A DNA stretch of 64,000 bases. It comes from JAICYJ01 sp963766445. Lineage in GTDB: Bacteria; Actinomycetota; Thermoleophilia; Gaiellales; JAICJC01. The stretch lies in NCBI GenBank assembly GCA_963766445.1, contig CAVXZW010000024.1, positions 99,196-163,195 of the forward strand, in the 5' to 3' direction. This document shows, piece after piece, positions 17,286 through 27,083 of the stretch; position 1 is the stretch's first letter, and each line of letters opens with the position of its first letter. The notes under the pieces are model-generated. The model saw only the letters and a program-made list of their open reading frames with translations, was not told the DNA's origin and did not search any database. Made by a program: the position numbers and the translations under genes.

Positions 17286-18116
17286 TCAGCGCTCGAGCGT
17301 GACCGGGTTCGAGAGCGTTCCCACCCCGCCCACGGTGACGTCGACCACGTCGCCCTCCTGCAGGTAGACCGGCGGCACCCGCGAGTCGCCGACCCCGGCC
17401 GGCGTGCCGGTGACCAGCACGTCCCCGGCCTGCAGCGCCATCCCGCGCGACAGGTAGACGATCAGCTCGACCACCGAGAAGATCAGGTTGCGCGTGTTCG
17501 ACGACTGCCGCTGCTCGCCGTTCACCTTCGTCGAGACGTCGATGTCGGCCAGGTCGACGCCCTCGGCCGCAGCCACAGACGGCCCCATCGGCCCGAACGT
17601 GTCGAAGCTCTTGCCCAGGGTGAACTGCCGCAGCGGCGTCTCCAGCTGCGCTCGCCGCCCGGACACGTCATGGAAGGCCGTGATCCCGCCCACCGCCGCC
17701 CGCGCCGTCGCGTCGTCGGCCCTGTAGACGTCCCGCCCCAGCACCACCGCCACCTCTCCCTCGTAGTCCGGTCGCGTCTCCTCGCGCGGCACCACGATCG
17801 TCTGGCGGTGGCCGATCAGGCATGTTGTCCACTTGGCGAACACTACCGGCACGTCCGGGATCTCGAGCTCCGCCTCCTCCGCGTGATCGCGGTAGTTGAG
17901 GCCGATCGCCAGCAGCTTCACCGGCTCGGTCGGGTGCAGCAGCCGCACGTCCTCGATCGGATGCGCCAGCCCGGAGGCGTCGGCGATCGTCCGCCAGCCC
18001 TCCTCGCTGGGCACGAACCCGCGCGGCCCGGCCGGCCCCGCGTCGAAGATCACCTCGCCGTCCAGCCGCCCCAGCTTGACGTCGCCGGACGGATCCAGGA
18101 ACCGCACGGCCCTCAT
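17286..18116 (-). CDS. Fumarylacetoacetate hydrolase-family protein
   Basis: 276 residues. AIGLNYRDHAEEAELEIP, PDYEGEVAVVLGRDV (metal-binding Glu), TLGKSFDTFGPMGP, VLVTGTPAGVGDSRVPP and the C-terminal LQEGDVVDVTVGGVGTL are diagnostic of the FAH fold: Mg-dependent hydrolases, decarboxylases or isomerases of beta-oxo acids such as acylpyruvates or meta-cleavage products. ATG at 18116 overlaps the stop of the CMD-family gene as ATGA, so the two are coupled. Confidence 0.92.
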   Translation of the reverse strand: MRAVRFLDPSGDVKLGRLDGEVIFDAGPAGPRGFVPSEEGWRTIADASGLAHPIEDVRLLHPTEPVKLLAIGLNYRDHAEEAELEIPDVPVVFAKWTTCLIGHRQTIVVPREETRPDYEGEVAVVLGRDVYRADDATARAAVGGITAFHDVSGRRAQLETPLRQFTLGKSFDTFGPMGPSVAAAEGVDLADIDVSTKVNGEQRQSSNTRNLIFSVVELIVYLSRGMALQAGDVLVTGTPAGVGDSRVPPVYLQEGDVVDVTVGGVGTLSNPVTLER

Positions 18117-18478
18117 CGTCCCTGCTCCGTCCGCAGCACCTTGAGCGCGTTGATCGCCCGCGGGATGCCCGCGTAGGGCGCCGTCTGCAGGATCGTCTCC
18201 TCGATCTCCTGCCACGGCACGTCGATCGCCCGCAGCGCCCGGATGTGCGCGGCGACCTGTGGATCCGAGCTGCCGATCGCCGTCAGCACCGCCACGATGA
18301 TCAGCTCCCGCTCGCGCGCCGTCAGCCCGTCGCGTGTGTGCACCTCGCCGAACACCCAGTCCACCAGCCAGTCGCCCATCGGGCTGCCCATTCGCTCGAT
18401 GAAGGCGTCGCCGCCGGGCTCGTCGCCCAGCTCCTTCAGCCGCGCCAGGCCGCGCTCGTGCCGCGTCGCGCTCTCCAT
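18113..18478 (-). CDS. Carboxymuconolactone decarboxylase-family protein
   Basis: 121 residues. WVFGEVHTRDGLTARERELI, VLTAIGSSDPQVAAHIRALR and PWQEIEETILQTAPYAGIP match CMD proteins of protocatechuate/beta-ketoadipate metabolism; the usual AhpD-type CxxC is absent. The frame is open to a GTG at 18499, but AGGAGG at 18485-18490 lies six bases before ATG 18478. First gene of a leftward pair with the FAH protein. Confidence 0.88.
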   Translation of the reverse strand: MESATRHERGLARLKELGDEPGGDAFIERMGSPMGDWLVDWVFGEVHTRDGLTARERELIIVAVLTAIGSSDPQVAAHIRALRAIDVPWQEIEETILQTAPYAGIPRAINALKVLRTEQGR

Positions 18479-18573
18479 TCCGTCCTCCTGCTCGGTCACC
18501 GCCCAACCATATCCAGCACGCGCCGGTCGCGCCGCGCTGGACGGACAGCCGACCCATGCGACACGATGAGTGC

Positions 18574-19194
18574 ATGGTCAACAGCTTCATCCTCGTCCGC
18601 CACGCGGAGACCCCGTACAGCGCCCAGGGCCGCATGAACCCCGACTCGACCGTCGAGGTGGGCCTGACCGCGCCCGGTGAGCGCGCCGCCCGCGGCCTCG
18701 GCCGTGACCTCGCCGGCGAGCGGATCGACGCCCTCGTCGTCGCGCCGTCGCTGCGCACGCGCCTCACCGCCGCGGCGCTGGTGGCCGACCGGGACGTCTC
18801 CACCCACGTCGTCGACCAGCTGGCCGAGATCGGCGTCGGCCCGTTCGAGGACGGCCCTGTATCCGCCTACACGACCTGGCTCCGCAACAACCCGCTGACG
18901 GCCGCCCCGCCCGGCGGCGAGAGCGCGCTGGACGCGACCACCCGCTTCCTGGCCGGATGGCGCCGGGTGCTGCGGCTGCCGGGGCCGGTGGTGCTCGTGG
19001 TCAGCCACAACCTGCCGCTGCGCATGCTCATGAACGCCGCCGCGGGCGACGACCCGCTGACCGGCCCGCTGCAGCGCATCCCCAACGTCACCCGCCACGA
19101 CCTCACTCGCGACCAGGTCGAGACCGGCGTCGCCGCCCTGCCGCCGCTGGCGCGACGAGCTCGCCCCGAAGCAGGGATAGACTCGGTCACGTAA
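18574..19194 (+). CDS. Histidine phosphatase family protein
   Basis: 206 residues. FILVRHAETPYSAQGRMNPD carries the RHxE catalytic motif with the phospho-accepting His; LVVAPSLRTRLTAAAL gives the second Arg, and VVLVVSHNLPLRMLM the second His. A phosphoglycerate-mutase-like phosphatase of unknown substrate. It lies 65 bp upstream of the catabolic operon, on the same strand. Confidence 0.85.
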   Translation: MVNSFILVRHAETPYSAQGRMNPDSTVEVGLTAPGERAARGLGRDLAGERIDALVVAPSLRTRLTAAALVADRDVSTHVVDQLAEIGVGPFEDGPVSAYTTWLRNNPLTAAPPGGESALDATTRFLAGWRRVLRLPGPVVLVVSHNLPLRMLMNAAAGDDPLTGPLQRIPNVTRHDLTRDQVETGVAALPPLARRARPEAGIDSVT

Positions 19195-19246
19195 CCGCGT
19201 CCACCAGGCCGGGGAGCCGGGCTTGCCCTCCAGCAGCAAAGCGCAT

Positions 19247-19258
19247 ATTGTATCCAAT
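19247..19258. promoter_or_regulatory. Putative operator ATTGTATCCAAT at head of catabolic operon
   Basis: Imperfect palindrome directly before the GTG start at 19260, overlapping a TATTGT -10-like element; the transcript may be leaderless. It shares TGTATCCAA with the box upstream of the permease at 14625, suggesting common control by the GntR-type regulator. Confidence 0.4.
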
Positions 19259-19259
19259 C

Positions 19260-20124
19260 GTGTCTGAGCGACGCGTTCGGGTGCTGGTCGAGGGGTCTCC
19301 CAGCTGGGGCCGGCTGGACGGCGGCAGCGTCGTCCTCGACTCCGGCGAGCGCCTGGACGAGGCCGACCGCGCACTTCCTGGCACCGGTCGAGCCGACCAA
19401 GATCATCGCCACCCACCTCACCTACCGCAGCCGCGTCGAGGAGTACGCCGCGCGCACGCCGCCCGAGCCCTCCTACTTCATGAAGCCGCCGACCACCCTG
19501 AACGGCCACCGCGGCCAGCTGCGCCGCCCGCGCGGCGCCCGCTTCCTCAACTACGAGGGCGAGGTGGCCGTCGTGATCGGCCGCGCCATGCACGGCGTGC
19601 CCGAGGCGGACGTGCTCGGCCACGTCGCCGGCTACGCCTGCGCGAACGACGTCGGCCTGCACGACTTCCGCCACGCCGACCGCGGCTCGATGCTGCGCGT
19701 CAAGGGCCAGGACGGCTTCTGCCCGATCGGCCCCGAGCTGGTGCCGGCCGACCAGTTCGACCCCACCGACTTCGAGATCCGCACTTACCTGAACGGCGAG
19801 GTCGCGCAGGAGGGCTCCGCCGCCGACCTGATCTGGCCGATCTCCTATCTGCTGGCCGACCTCTGCCGGGTGATCACGCTCGTGCCCGGCGACGTCGTGC
19901 TGTCGGGCACCCCGGCCCACTCGCGGCCGATGGAGCCGGGCGACGTGGTCGAGGTCGAGGTGACCGGCCTCGGCCGGCTCTCGAACACCGTGGTCGACTG
20001 GGACGTCGACCTGTCCGGGCCGGGCGACCAGCTGCAGGTGTCGGCCAACACGCTGCACGTCGCTCTGGCCATGCCCGAGGACGAGGCGGAGCGAGCCGTA
20101 CAGGAGGGAGTGACGCGATCATGA
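19260..20124 (+). CDS. FAH-family isomerase/decarboxylase (HpaG-like), apparent frameshift
   Basis: About 288 residues after repair. The N-terminal part (VSERRVRVLVEGSPSWGRLD) is in one frame up to about 19367, where one extra C (GACCGCGCAC) shifts the frame. The rest reads APVEPTKIIATHLTYRSR, FLNYEGEVAVVIGRAM, LPGDV/VLSGTPAHSRP and MEPGDVVEVEVTGLG, the FAH signature. By context it would act on a ring-cleavage product, as in homoprotocatechuate degradation. First gene of the long operon; stop overlaps the VOC gene start. Confidence 0.88.
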
Positions 20125-21050
20125 TCGAGATCCGCCGCATCGATCACGTGGCGCTGCGGGTCGCCGACCTGGACGAGGCCGAGCACCGCTGGGCGATCCA
20201 GTTCGGCCTGACCGAGGTGGAGCGGGTCGGCCACCACGCCTTCCTGCGCTGCGCCTACGAGCCCTACTCGCTGCAGCTGGTCGGCGCCGGCGCCCCCGGC
20301 CACGACCACACCGGCTGGGAGCTTCGCCGCAGCTGCACGCTGGAGCACGCGGCCGCCCAGCTCGACCACCACGGCGTCGACTACGAGCACCATGACGGCG
20401 CCCTCCACTTCGCCGACCCCGACGGGTATGGCATCGAGCTGATGCCGTTCCGCGATGAGGACGACCGCCGGCCGCCGGTGGCACGCTCGACCGAGACGCT
20501 ACCGGGCCTGCACCCGCGCAAGCTCGGCCACGTGAACGTGCTCACCACCGACCTCGACCGCGCCACATCCTTCTACACCGACGTGCTGGGCATGCGCATC
20601 TCCGACCGCCTGCTGGGCGCCGGCAACTGGCTCTCGATCAACTCCGACCACCACTCGATGGCGCTGGTGCAGCACGACTTCGCCCACTTCCACCACTTCG
20701 CGTTCGAGTACGTCGACTGGGGCGAGCTGCGGGCGGTGTTCGACCACCTCGGCCAGCACGGCCGCTGGCTGGTCTGGGGCCCGCTGCGCCACGCGCTGGC
20801 CCAGAACCTGTGCGGCTACGTGCGCATCCCCGACGAGCAGCTGATCGTCGAGTGCTACTGCGACATGGAGCAGCTCGAGCTCGATCACGAGCCGCGCGAC
20901 TGGGACGACACCCCCCACTCGAGCAACGTCTGGGGCATCCTGCCGCCGCGGTCATACTTCCGATTCGACGAGGAGGCCGTCCGCTACGAACGAGAGGGCC
21001 TGCTCGCCAAGGGGGAGCAGCTGCCCCCGCTGACACACCAGGAGGCCTGA
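20121..21050 (+). CDS. VOC-superfamily extradiol ring-cleavage dioxygenase
   Basis: 309 residues with two VOC modules. Module 1 (RIDHVALRVADLDEAEHRWA) is structural. Module 2 has the metal triad: KLGHVNVLTTDLDRA (His), FHHFAFEYVDW (His) and QLIVECYCDME (Glu). This is the Fe/Mn type I extradiol dioxygenase pattern, which opens catechols next to the hydroxyls. The overlap with HpaB-like hydroxylase (TGATG) suggests hydroxylation of a phenol followed by meta-cleavage. Confidence 0.88.
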   Translation: MIEIRRIDHVALRVADLDEAEHRWAIQFGLTEVERVGHHAFLRCAYEPYSLQLVGAGAPGHDHTGWELRRSCTLEHAAAQLDHHGVDYEHHDGALHFADPDGYGIELMPFRDEDDRRPPVARSTETLPGLHPRKLGHVNVLTTDLDRATSFYTDVLGMRISDRLLGAGNWLSINSDHHSMALVQHDFAHFHHFAFEYVDWGELRAVFDHLGQHGRWLVWGPLRHALAQNLCGYVRIPDEQLIVECYCDMEQLELDHEPRDWDDTPHSSNVWGILPPRSYFRFDEEAVRYEREGLLAKGEQLPPLTHQEA

Positions 21051-22519
21051 TGGCAACCGCGCAGCAGCAGACGCCGACAGCCGCCCGCACCGGCCAGCAG
21101 TTCCTGGACGGCCTGCGCGGCGACGCCCGCGAGATCTGGCTGAACGGCGAGAAGATCACCCACCCGCTCGAGCACCCGCAGCTGGCCGAGGCGGCGCGCA
21201 CCATGGCCCGCGTCTACGACCTGCAGCACCAGCACGCCGACGAGATGCTGGCGCCCTCGCCCGACGACGGCCGCCTGGTCAACGTCACCCACCTGATCCC
21301 GCGCAGCCGCGAGGACCTCGAGCGACGCCGCCGCGCCATCGAGCTGACCGCCGCCCTCACCGCCGGCATGATGGGCCGCACGCCCGACTACCTGAACGTC
21401 ACCTTCGCCTGCTTTGCCGGCCGCGCCGACGTGTGGGCCCGCCGCGGCAACGAGCAGGGCGCCGCGAACCTGGTCGCCTACCAGAAGCTGATGCGCGACC
21501 GCGACCTCTCCACCACCCACTCGATCATGAACCCGCAGGTCGACCGCAGCAAGCCGGAGGCCGAGCAGGCGGCGGGCGAGGTCGCCCTGCACAAGGTGGG
21601 TGAGACCGAGAACCACATCACCGTGCGCGGCGCCCGCATGCTGGCCACGCTCGCCCCCTACGCCGACGAGCTGACCATCTACCCCGGCTCCGACATCCGC
21701 CCCCAGGACGGCGACTACGCGCTCGCCTTCGCGCTGCCGATGGGCACGCCCGGCCTGCGCTTCATCTGCCGCGACAGCTACTCCAAGCAGCGCTCCACGT
21801 TCGACTACCCGCTGTCGTCCCGCTTCGACGAGATGGACGCCGTCGTCATCTTCGACAACGTCGAGGTGCCGAAGGACAGGCTGTTCCTGTGCGGCGACAC
21901 CGAGGCCTACTCGGAGGTGATCACCGACACCGGCTGGCGCGGCCACATCATGCACCAGGCCTTCACCCGCGCCTACGTGAAGCTGTCATTCGCGCTCGGG
22001 CTCGGCCACATGCTGGCCAACACCACCGGCGTCGTGCGCTTCGACCACATCCAGGAGAAGCTGGGCCAGATCTGGAACATGGCCGAGCTGACCCGCTCCG
22101 GCCTGATCTCGGCCGAGGCCGGCTCGCACCTGGACGAGGGCGGCGTCTGGTATCCGGACGACCGCCCGTTCCTGGCGCTGCGCGGGGAGATGCCGAAGTG
22201 GCTGCCCTACGTGAACGAGCTGCTGCAGCTGATCGGCGGCGGCGGCTTCATGGCCACGCCGTCGCGGGCCGACATGGACGGCCCGCTGGCCGACGAGATC
22301 GCGAAGTACTACCAGGCGGCGGGCGCCGACGCCGAGCGCCGCATCCGCCTGTTCCGCCTGGCCTGGGACTACATCGGCAGCGACCTGGGCGGCCGCGGCG
22401 AGCTCTACGAGCGCTTCTACCTGTCCGACTCCTACCGAATGACGGCGCTGGCCTACAAGATCGCCGACAAGTCGTTCCCGGAGTCGCTGGTCGAGCAGTT
22501 CCTCGAGGAGCCCTCGTGA
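21050..22519 (+). CDS. 4-hydroxyphenylacetate 3-hydroxylase-family oxygenase (HpaB-like)
   Basis: 489 residues, usual length for HpaB. Flavin-dependent ortho-hydroxylase of phenols using FADH2 supplied by a separate reductase, which is not visible here. Signature stretches: GLRGDAREIWLNGEKI, GRTPDYLNVTFACFAG, HSIMNPQVDRSKP, ITVRGARMLATLAPYADE, YPLSSRFDEMDAVVIFDNVEVP and LPYVNELLQLIGGGGFMATPS. Overlaps both neighbours (TGATG upstream, GTGA downstream). Substrate could be 4-hydroxyphenylacetate or another phenol. Confidence 0.92.
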   Translation: MATAQQQTPTAARTGQQFLDGLRGDAREIWLNGEKITHPLEHPQLAEAARTMARVYDLQHQHADEMLAPSPDDGRLVNVTHLIPRSREDLERRRRAIELTAALTAGMMGRTPDYLNVTFACFAGRADVWARRGNEQGAANLVAYQKLMRDRDLSTTHSIMNPQVDRSKPEAEQAAGEVALHKVGETENHITVRGARMLATLAPYADELTIYPGSDIRPQDGDYALAFALPMGTPGLRFICRDSYSKQRSTFDYPLSSRFDEMDAVVIFDNVEVPKDRLFLCGDTEAYSEVITDTGWRGHIMHQAFTRAYVKLSFALGLGHMLANTTGVVRFDHIQEKLGQIWNMAELTRSGLISAEAGSHLDEGGVWYPDDRPFLALRGEMPKWLPYVNELLQLIGGGGFMATPSRADMDGPLADEIAKYYQAAGADAERRIRLFRLAWDYIGSDLGGRGELYERFYLSDSYRMTALAYKIADKSFPESLVEQFLEEPS

Positions 22520-22800
22520 TCGTCCGCGTCGCCCGCTTCGACGCGGGCCGCGGCGACCTCGGCCTCGACCGCTCCGAGTGGGTGATCGAGGCGCTGCGCG
22601 GCGTGGAGGGCGTGACCGCGCTCTACCACTGCCTGGCCGAGGACGGCTCGGCGGTGTCGGTGACCGTGTTCCAGGACGCCGATGCCGCGGACGCCGCGAT
22701 GGCGAAGATCGAGGAGGCGCGGGAGCGGCTCGGCATCGAGGTGTCGCCGGCCGACGACGCGGTCATGTACGAGGTGGTCGGCTCCCTGGAGCGGCCATGA
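22516..22800 (+). CDS. Small ABM-like (dimeric alpha-beta barrel) protein
   Basis: 94 residues, GTG start overlapping the HpaB-like stop. The pattern (IVRVARFD... ALYHCLAEDGSAVSVTVFQD... AAMAKIEEARERLG) resembles antibiotic-biosynthesis-monooxygenase/EthD-type ferredoxin-like folds. No catalytic residues can be assigned. It may be an accessory or quinone-handling protein of the hydroxylase step. Confidence 0.65.
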   Translation: MIVRVARFDAGRGDLGLDRSEWVIEALRGVEGVTALYHCLAEDGSAVSVTVFQDADAADAAMAKIEEARERLGIEVSPADDAVMYEVVGSLERP

Positions 22801-23585
22801 GCACAGGTCCGCGCGGCTACTCGCTGCCGCTCTCGCCGGATGGCGGCGCGTCGATCATCCCCTCGCCGCCGTGGCACTACGTCGGCGACTTCCTGGTGAT
22901 CGAGTTCTGGGCAGACCCGGACGCGGTGGCCGACGTGCTGCCCCCGCGGCTGACCCCGTTCGCCGACGACCCGGGGCGCTGCGCCGCCCTGTTCGTCGAC
23001 TGGCAGTCCTGCTCCGACTCGGGCGAGGAGCTGCTCGACCCGGTGCGCGGCCAGTACAAGGAGTTCTTCATCGTCGCCAACGCGATGCTGGGAGACGAGC
23101 ACGTCACCACCTGCCCCTACATCTGGGTCGACCGCGACTTCGCCCTGATCCGAGGCTGGATCCAGGGCTTCCCCAAGAAGCTGGGCGAGGTGCACATGAC
23201 GCGCAGCTTCGGCCTCGACTGCCGGGCCGAGGGCCGCATCTTCGCCGGCACGCTCACCGCCAACGGCCGGCTGCTGGCCGAGGGCACGGTCAGCCCCGAC
23301 CGGCTGAGCGAGGCCGGCCCCACCCACAACGATCCGCCCCTGGTCAACCACCGCCACTTCCCGCGCCTGGCGGCGGGCCGGTGGGACGACCCGGCGGTCG
23401 ACGAGCTGGTGCGGGCCCGCTCCAGCAACCGCTCCGCCTCCCAGATCCATGAGGGAGCGGCGACGCTGGCGCTGTACGCCGCGCCGGGCGAGGAGCACGA
23501 CGCGCTCGCGCCGCTGCGCGTCGGCAAGGGCTTCCGGTTCCAGTTCGCCTACACCGTCGACGACCTCGAGACGATCCCGGAATGA
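22797..23585 (+). CDS. Acetoacetate decarboxylase-family protein
   Basis: 262 residues; ATGA overlap on both sides. The segment IRGWIQGFPKKLGEVHMTRS carries the Lys pair in which acetoacetate decarboxylase forms its Schiff base. PPWHYVGDFLVIEFWADP and ADVLPPRLTPFADDPG fit the family N-terminus. Members outside the classical enzyme act as aldolases or dehydratases on oxo acids, so a role in processing the ring-fission product is plausible. Confidence 0.87.
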   Translation: MSTGPRGYSLPLSPDGGASIIPSPPWHYVGDFLVIEFWADPDAVADVLPPRLTPFADDPGRCAALFVDWQSCSDSGEELLDPVRGQYKEFFIVANAMLGDEHVTTCPYIWVDRDFALIRGWIQGFPKKLGEVHMTRSFGLDCRAEGRIFAGTLTANGRLLAEGTVSPDRLSEAGPTHNDPPLVNHRHFPRLAAGRWDDPAVDELVRARSSNRSASQIHEGAATLALYAAPGEEHDALAPLRVGKGFRFQFAYTVDDLETIPE

Positions 23586-24358
23586 GCCCGGCGGCGCTGG
23601 TCACCGGTGGCGGTACCGGCATCGGGGCGGCCGTCGCGCGGCGGCTCGCGGCCGACGGCTACGGCGTGGTCGTGGCCGGACGCCGGCTGGATCCGCTGGC
23701 GCAGGTGGCGGCCGAGATCGGCGGCATCGCGGTGGCCGGCGACTGCGGCGACCCGGCCGGCGCCGAGACCGCGGTCCGCACCGCCGTGGACGAGCTGGGC
23801 GGCCTCGACGCGCTGGTCTACTGCGCGGGCGTGTCGCACTCCGGCAGCGTGGTCGACCAGACGCCCGAGAGCTGGGACGCGGTGCTCCGCACCAACCTCA
23901 CCGGCGCCTTCCTGACCGCCCGCGCGGCCCTCCCCCACCTCGAGCAGCGCGGCGGCTCGGTCGTCGCCGTCTCCTCGCTGGCCGGCCTGCGGGCCGGGCC
24001 CGACTCATCGGCGTACTGCGCGTCCAAGGCCGGCCTGAACATGCTCGTGCAGTCGATCGCCGTCGACTTCGGCCCCCGCGGCGTGCGCGCGAACGCGGTC
24101 TGCCCGGGCTGGATCCGCACCCCCATGGCCGACGGCGCGATGGACGAGCTGGCCGGGCTCCACGGCACCGACCGCGAGGGCGCCTACCGGCTGGCGCACG
24201 CCCACATGCCCATGCCCCGCGCCGGCGAGGCCGACGAGGTGGCCGGGCTGGTGGCCTGGCTGCTCTCGCCCGCGGCCGCCTACGTCAACGGCACCGTGAT
24301 CCCGGTCGACGGCGGCGTCAGCGTGCTCGACCTGGGCCTGATGGAGTTCCGGACATGA
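23582..24358 (+). CDS. Short-chain dehydrogenase/reductase
   Basis: 258 residues of classical SDR: LVTGGGTGIGAAVARRLA (nucleotide binding), ALVYCAGVSHSG (NAG variant CAG), SSLAGLRAGPDSSAYCASKAG (catalytic Ser and YxxxK) and NAVCPGWIRTPMAD. GRR after the second strand favours NADP(H). Overlaps its neighbours as ATGA. Confidence 0.92.
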   Translation: MSPAALVTGGGTGIGAAVARRLAADGYGVVVAGRRLDPLAQVAAEIGGIAVAGDCGDPAGAETAVRTAVDELGGLDALVYCAGVSHSGSVVDQTPESWDAVLRTNLTGAFLTARAALPHLEQRGGSVVAVSSLAGLRAGPDSSAYCASKAGLNMLVQSIAVDFGPRGVRANAVCPGWIRTPMADGAMDELAGLHGTDREGAYRLAHAHMPMPRAGEADEVAGLVAWLLSPAAAYVNGTVIPVDGGVSVLDLGLMEFRT

Positions 24359-25804
24359 GCACGGTCGCGAACATCACCGTCCCGTCCGGGCACTTCATCG
24401 GCGGCGAGCGCGTCGACGGCGACGAGACGTTCGAGGTGATCTCGCCGATCGACCAGCGGGTGATCGCCGAGGTCGCCCGCGGCGACCAGAGCGCGGTCGA
24501 CCGGGCCGTGGACGCGGCCCGCGCCGCCTTCCCGGAGCTGGGCTGCGCTGGGGCCGGAGGGCCGCGCCGCCCACCTGCACCGCCTGGCCGAGCTGATCGA
24601 CGCGAACATCGACCGCATCGCCACCGTCGAGTGCCTGGACATGGCGATGCTGGAGCGCTCGCTGAAGGCGCGCGTGATCGCCCGCGGCGCCCGCAACTTC
24701 CGCGCCTACGCCGACCTGGCCGCCTCCTACCAGGAGCGCGTCTGGGGCTCGAACTCGACCCGGAACCGCGTGATCCGCATGCCCAGCGGCCCGGCCGCCG
24801 TGATCACGCCCTGGAACGCGCCGTTCATGCTGTCCACGTGGAAGACGGCGCCGGGCCTGGCCGCCGGCTGCACCGTGATCCTGAAGCCGCCGGAGTGGGC
24901 GCCGCTGTCGTGCTCGCTGCTGGCCGACCTGACGGCCGAGGCCGGATTCCCGCCCGGCGTGTTCAACGTCGTCCAGGGCATCGGCGAGGAGGCCGGTGCG
25001 GCGCTGGTCTCGAGCACCGGCGTGCGCCGCATCAGCTTCACCGGCTCGCCCGAGACCGGGCGCTCGATCGGCCTGGCCGCCGCCGCCAACATCGTGCCGT
25101 TCACCGCCGAGCTGGGCGGCAAGGGGCCGCTGATCGTGTTCGCCGACTCCGACCTGGACGCGGCCGCCGCCAAGGCCGCGGGCCAGTACGACGACGCCGG
25201 GCAGGTGTGCCTGGCCGGCACCCGCCTGCTGGTCGAGGAGTCGGTCCGGGACGCCTTCCTGGAGCGGTTCCACGCCGGCGTCGACGCGCAGGTGCTGGGC
25301 GACCCGCGCGACGACCGCACGACCATCTCGCCGCTGATCCATCCCGACCACCTGGCCCGCGTCGAGGGCTTCGTCGAGCGGGCGCGGGCAAACGGCGACA
25401 CGATCGTGCGCGGCGGCAAGCAGCCGGACATGGGCGGCCTCTGGTACGAGCCGACGCTGATCGAGCCGCGATCCAACGACTCCGAGGTGGTGCAGCGGGA
25501 GGTGTTCGGGCCGGTGCTGACGTTCCAGACCTTCCGCGACGAGCGCGAGGCGGTCGAGCTGGCCAACTCCACCCGCTACGGCCTGTCGGCGATCGTCTAC
25601 ACCGGCACGCAGGAGCGGGCCGAGCGGGTCGGGCGGGCCGTCCGCGCCGGCACCGTCTGGGTCAACACCTTCCTGGTGCGCGACCTGACGGCGCCCTTCG
25701 GCGGGGTCGGCATCAGCGGCATCGGCCGCGAGGGCGGCGACTACGCGCTCGACTTCTACTCCGACCTGAAGACGCTGCAGATCCTGGATGGGAGCACCGC
25801 ATGA
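24355..25804 (+). CDS. Aldehyde dehydrogenase, apparent frameshift
   Basis: About 482 residues after repair. The first frame covers FIGGERVDGDETFEVISP to AARAAFPEL; an extra C near 24538 (GAGCTGGGCT) shifts the frame, after which WAALGPEGRAAHLHRLAEL continues. Diagnostic motifs follow: VITPWNAPFMLSTWK, FTGSPETGRSI, AELGGKGPLIVF (catalytic Glu), DDAGQVCLAGTRL (catalytic Cys) and REVFGPVLTFQTF. Oxidises an aldehyde, possibly a muconic-type semialdehyde, with NAD(P)+. ATGA overlaps on both sides. Confidence 0.9.
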
Positions 25805-27048
25805 CCCAGACACTGGCCGATGTCTACCTCGACAACGAGGCCTTCGCGGAGCGGATCCCGCACGAGACGTTCACGCTGATGCGCCACCAGGCGCCGGTGC
25901 ACTGGTACGACTGGGAGTACGGCAAGGGGTTCTGGTGCATCACCCGCTACGAGGACGTGGTGGCCGTGCTGAAGGACTGGCGCACCTTCTCGTCGGAGAC
26001 CGGCGCGACGGCGCTCGAGGACCTCGACCCCGACCAGATCGAGGCCCGCAAGTCGATGCTGGACACCGACCCGCCCAAGCACTCGAGCCTGCGCGCGATC
26101 GTGAACAAGGGCTTCACGCCGCGGGCCGTGGCCGCGTACGAGCAGCTGCTGCGCGACCTCACGCGCCAGATCCTGGACGAGTCGCTGCCCCGGGGCGAGT
26201 TCGACTTCGTCGAGGAGGTCGCCAAGCAGCTGCCGATCCAGGTGCTGTGCCGGATCCTGGGGGTGCCCGTGTCCGACGACGAGCGGCTGATCGCGTGGGG
26301 CGACAAGATGATCGGCAACACCGATCCCGACCTGGGCGGCCTGCACCCGGCCAGCCCGGAGAGCGCAAAATACCGCCTCTACCCGTTCCGCAGCCCGTAC
26401 GCCATGGAGCTCTACAACTACGGCCACGAGATCGCCCGCGAGCGGCGCCAGCATCCCACCGACGACCTGGTCTCGAAGCTGGTGATGTGGGAGGACGAGG
26501 ACGGCAACCGGCTGACGGAGCAGGAGTTCGACACGATGTTCCTGCTGCTGGTCGTGGCCGGCAACGAGACCACGCGCCAGTCGATCGCCCACGGCATGCA
26601 GGCGCTGATGGACAACCCGGAAGCGATGCAGCGGCTGCAGGAGCAGCCCGAGCTGATGGGCACCGCCACCGAGGAGATCATGCGGTACAGCTCGCCCGTG
26701 ATCCACTTCCGGCGCACGGCCACGGCCGACACCGAGCTGCACGACGTCCGCATCCGCGAGGGCGACAAGGTCGTCACCTGGCTGGTCTCGGCCAACTACG
26801 ACGAGCAACAGTTCCCCGAGCCGCTGCGATTCGACATCACCCGCAAGCCAAACAACCACGTCACGTTCGGCCGCGGCGGCCCCCACTTCTGCCTGGGCGC
26901 GCACCTGGCCAAGCTGGAGACCCGGATCATGTTCGAGGAGCTGCTGCCGCGCGTCTCCGCGGTCGAGCCGACCGCGCCCGCCAGCCGCATGCACTCGAAC
27001 TTCACCAACGCCTACAAGACCATGCCGGTGCGGGTCACACCGGCGTGA
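25801..27048 (+). CDS. Cytochrome P450
   Basis: 415 residues. I-helix LLLVVAGNETTRQSIAHGMQ with the acid-alcohol pair, EEIMRYSSPVIHFRRTA (ExxR), and heme loop FGRGGPHFCLGAHLAKLE with the Cys thiolate. A bacterial class I soluble P450 needing a ferredoxin and reductase. Overlaps the ALDH stop; 35 bp before the glutamine-synthetase-like gene. Substrate unknown, plausibly the operon's growth substrate. Confidence 0.95.
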   Translation: MTQTLADVYLDNEAFAERIPHETFTLMRHQAPVHWYDWEYGKGFWCITRYEDVVAVLKDWRTFSSETGATALEDLDPDQIEARKSMLDTDPPKHSSLRAIVNKGFTPRAVAAYEQLLRDLTRQILDESLPRGEFDFVEEVAKQLPIQVLCRILGVPVSDDERLIAWGDKMIGNTDPDLGGLHPASPESAKYRLYPFRSPYAMELYNYGHEIARERRQHPTDDLVSKLVMWEDEDGNRLTEQEFDTMFLLLVVAGNETTRQSIAHGMQALMDNPEAMQRLQEQPELMGTATEEIMRYSSPVIHFRRTATADTELHDVRIREGDKVVTWLVSANYDEQQFPEPLRFDITRKPNNHVTFGRGGPHFCLGAHLAKLETRIMFEELLPRVSAVEPTAPASRMHSNFTNAYKTMPVRVTPA

Positions 27049-27083
27049 AACACTGCAATTCCACCTCTCGGAAAGGGCGGTAG

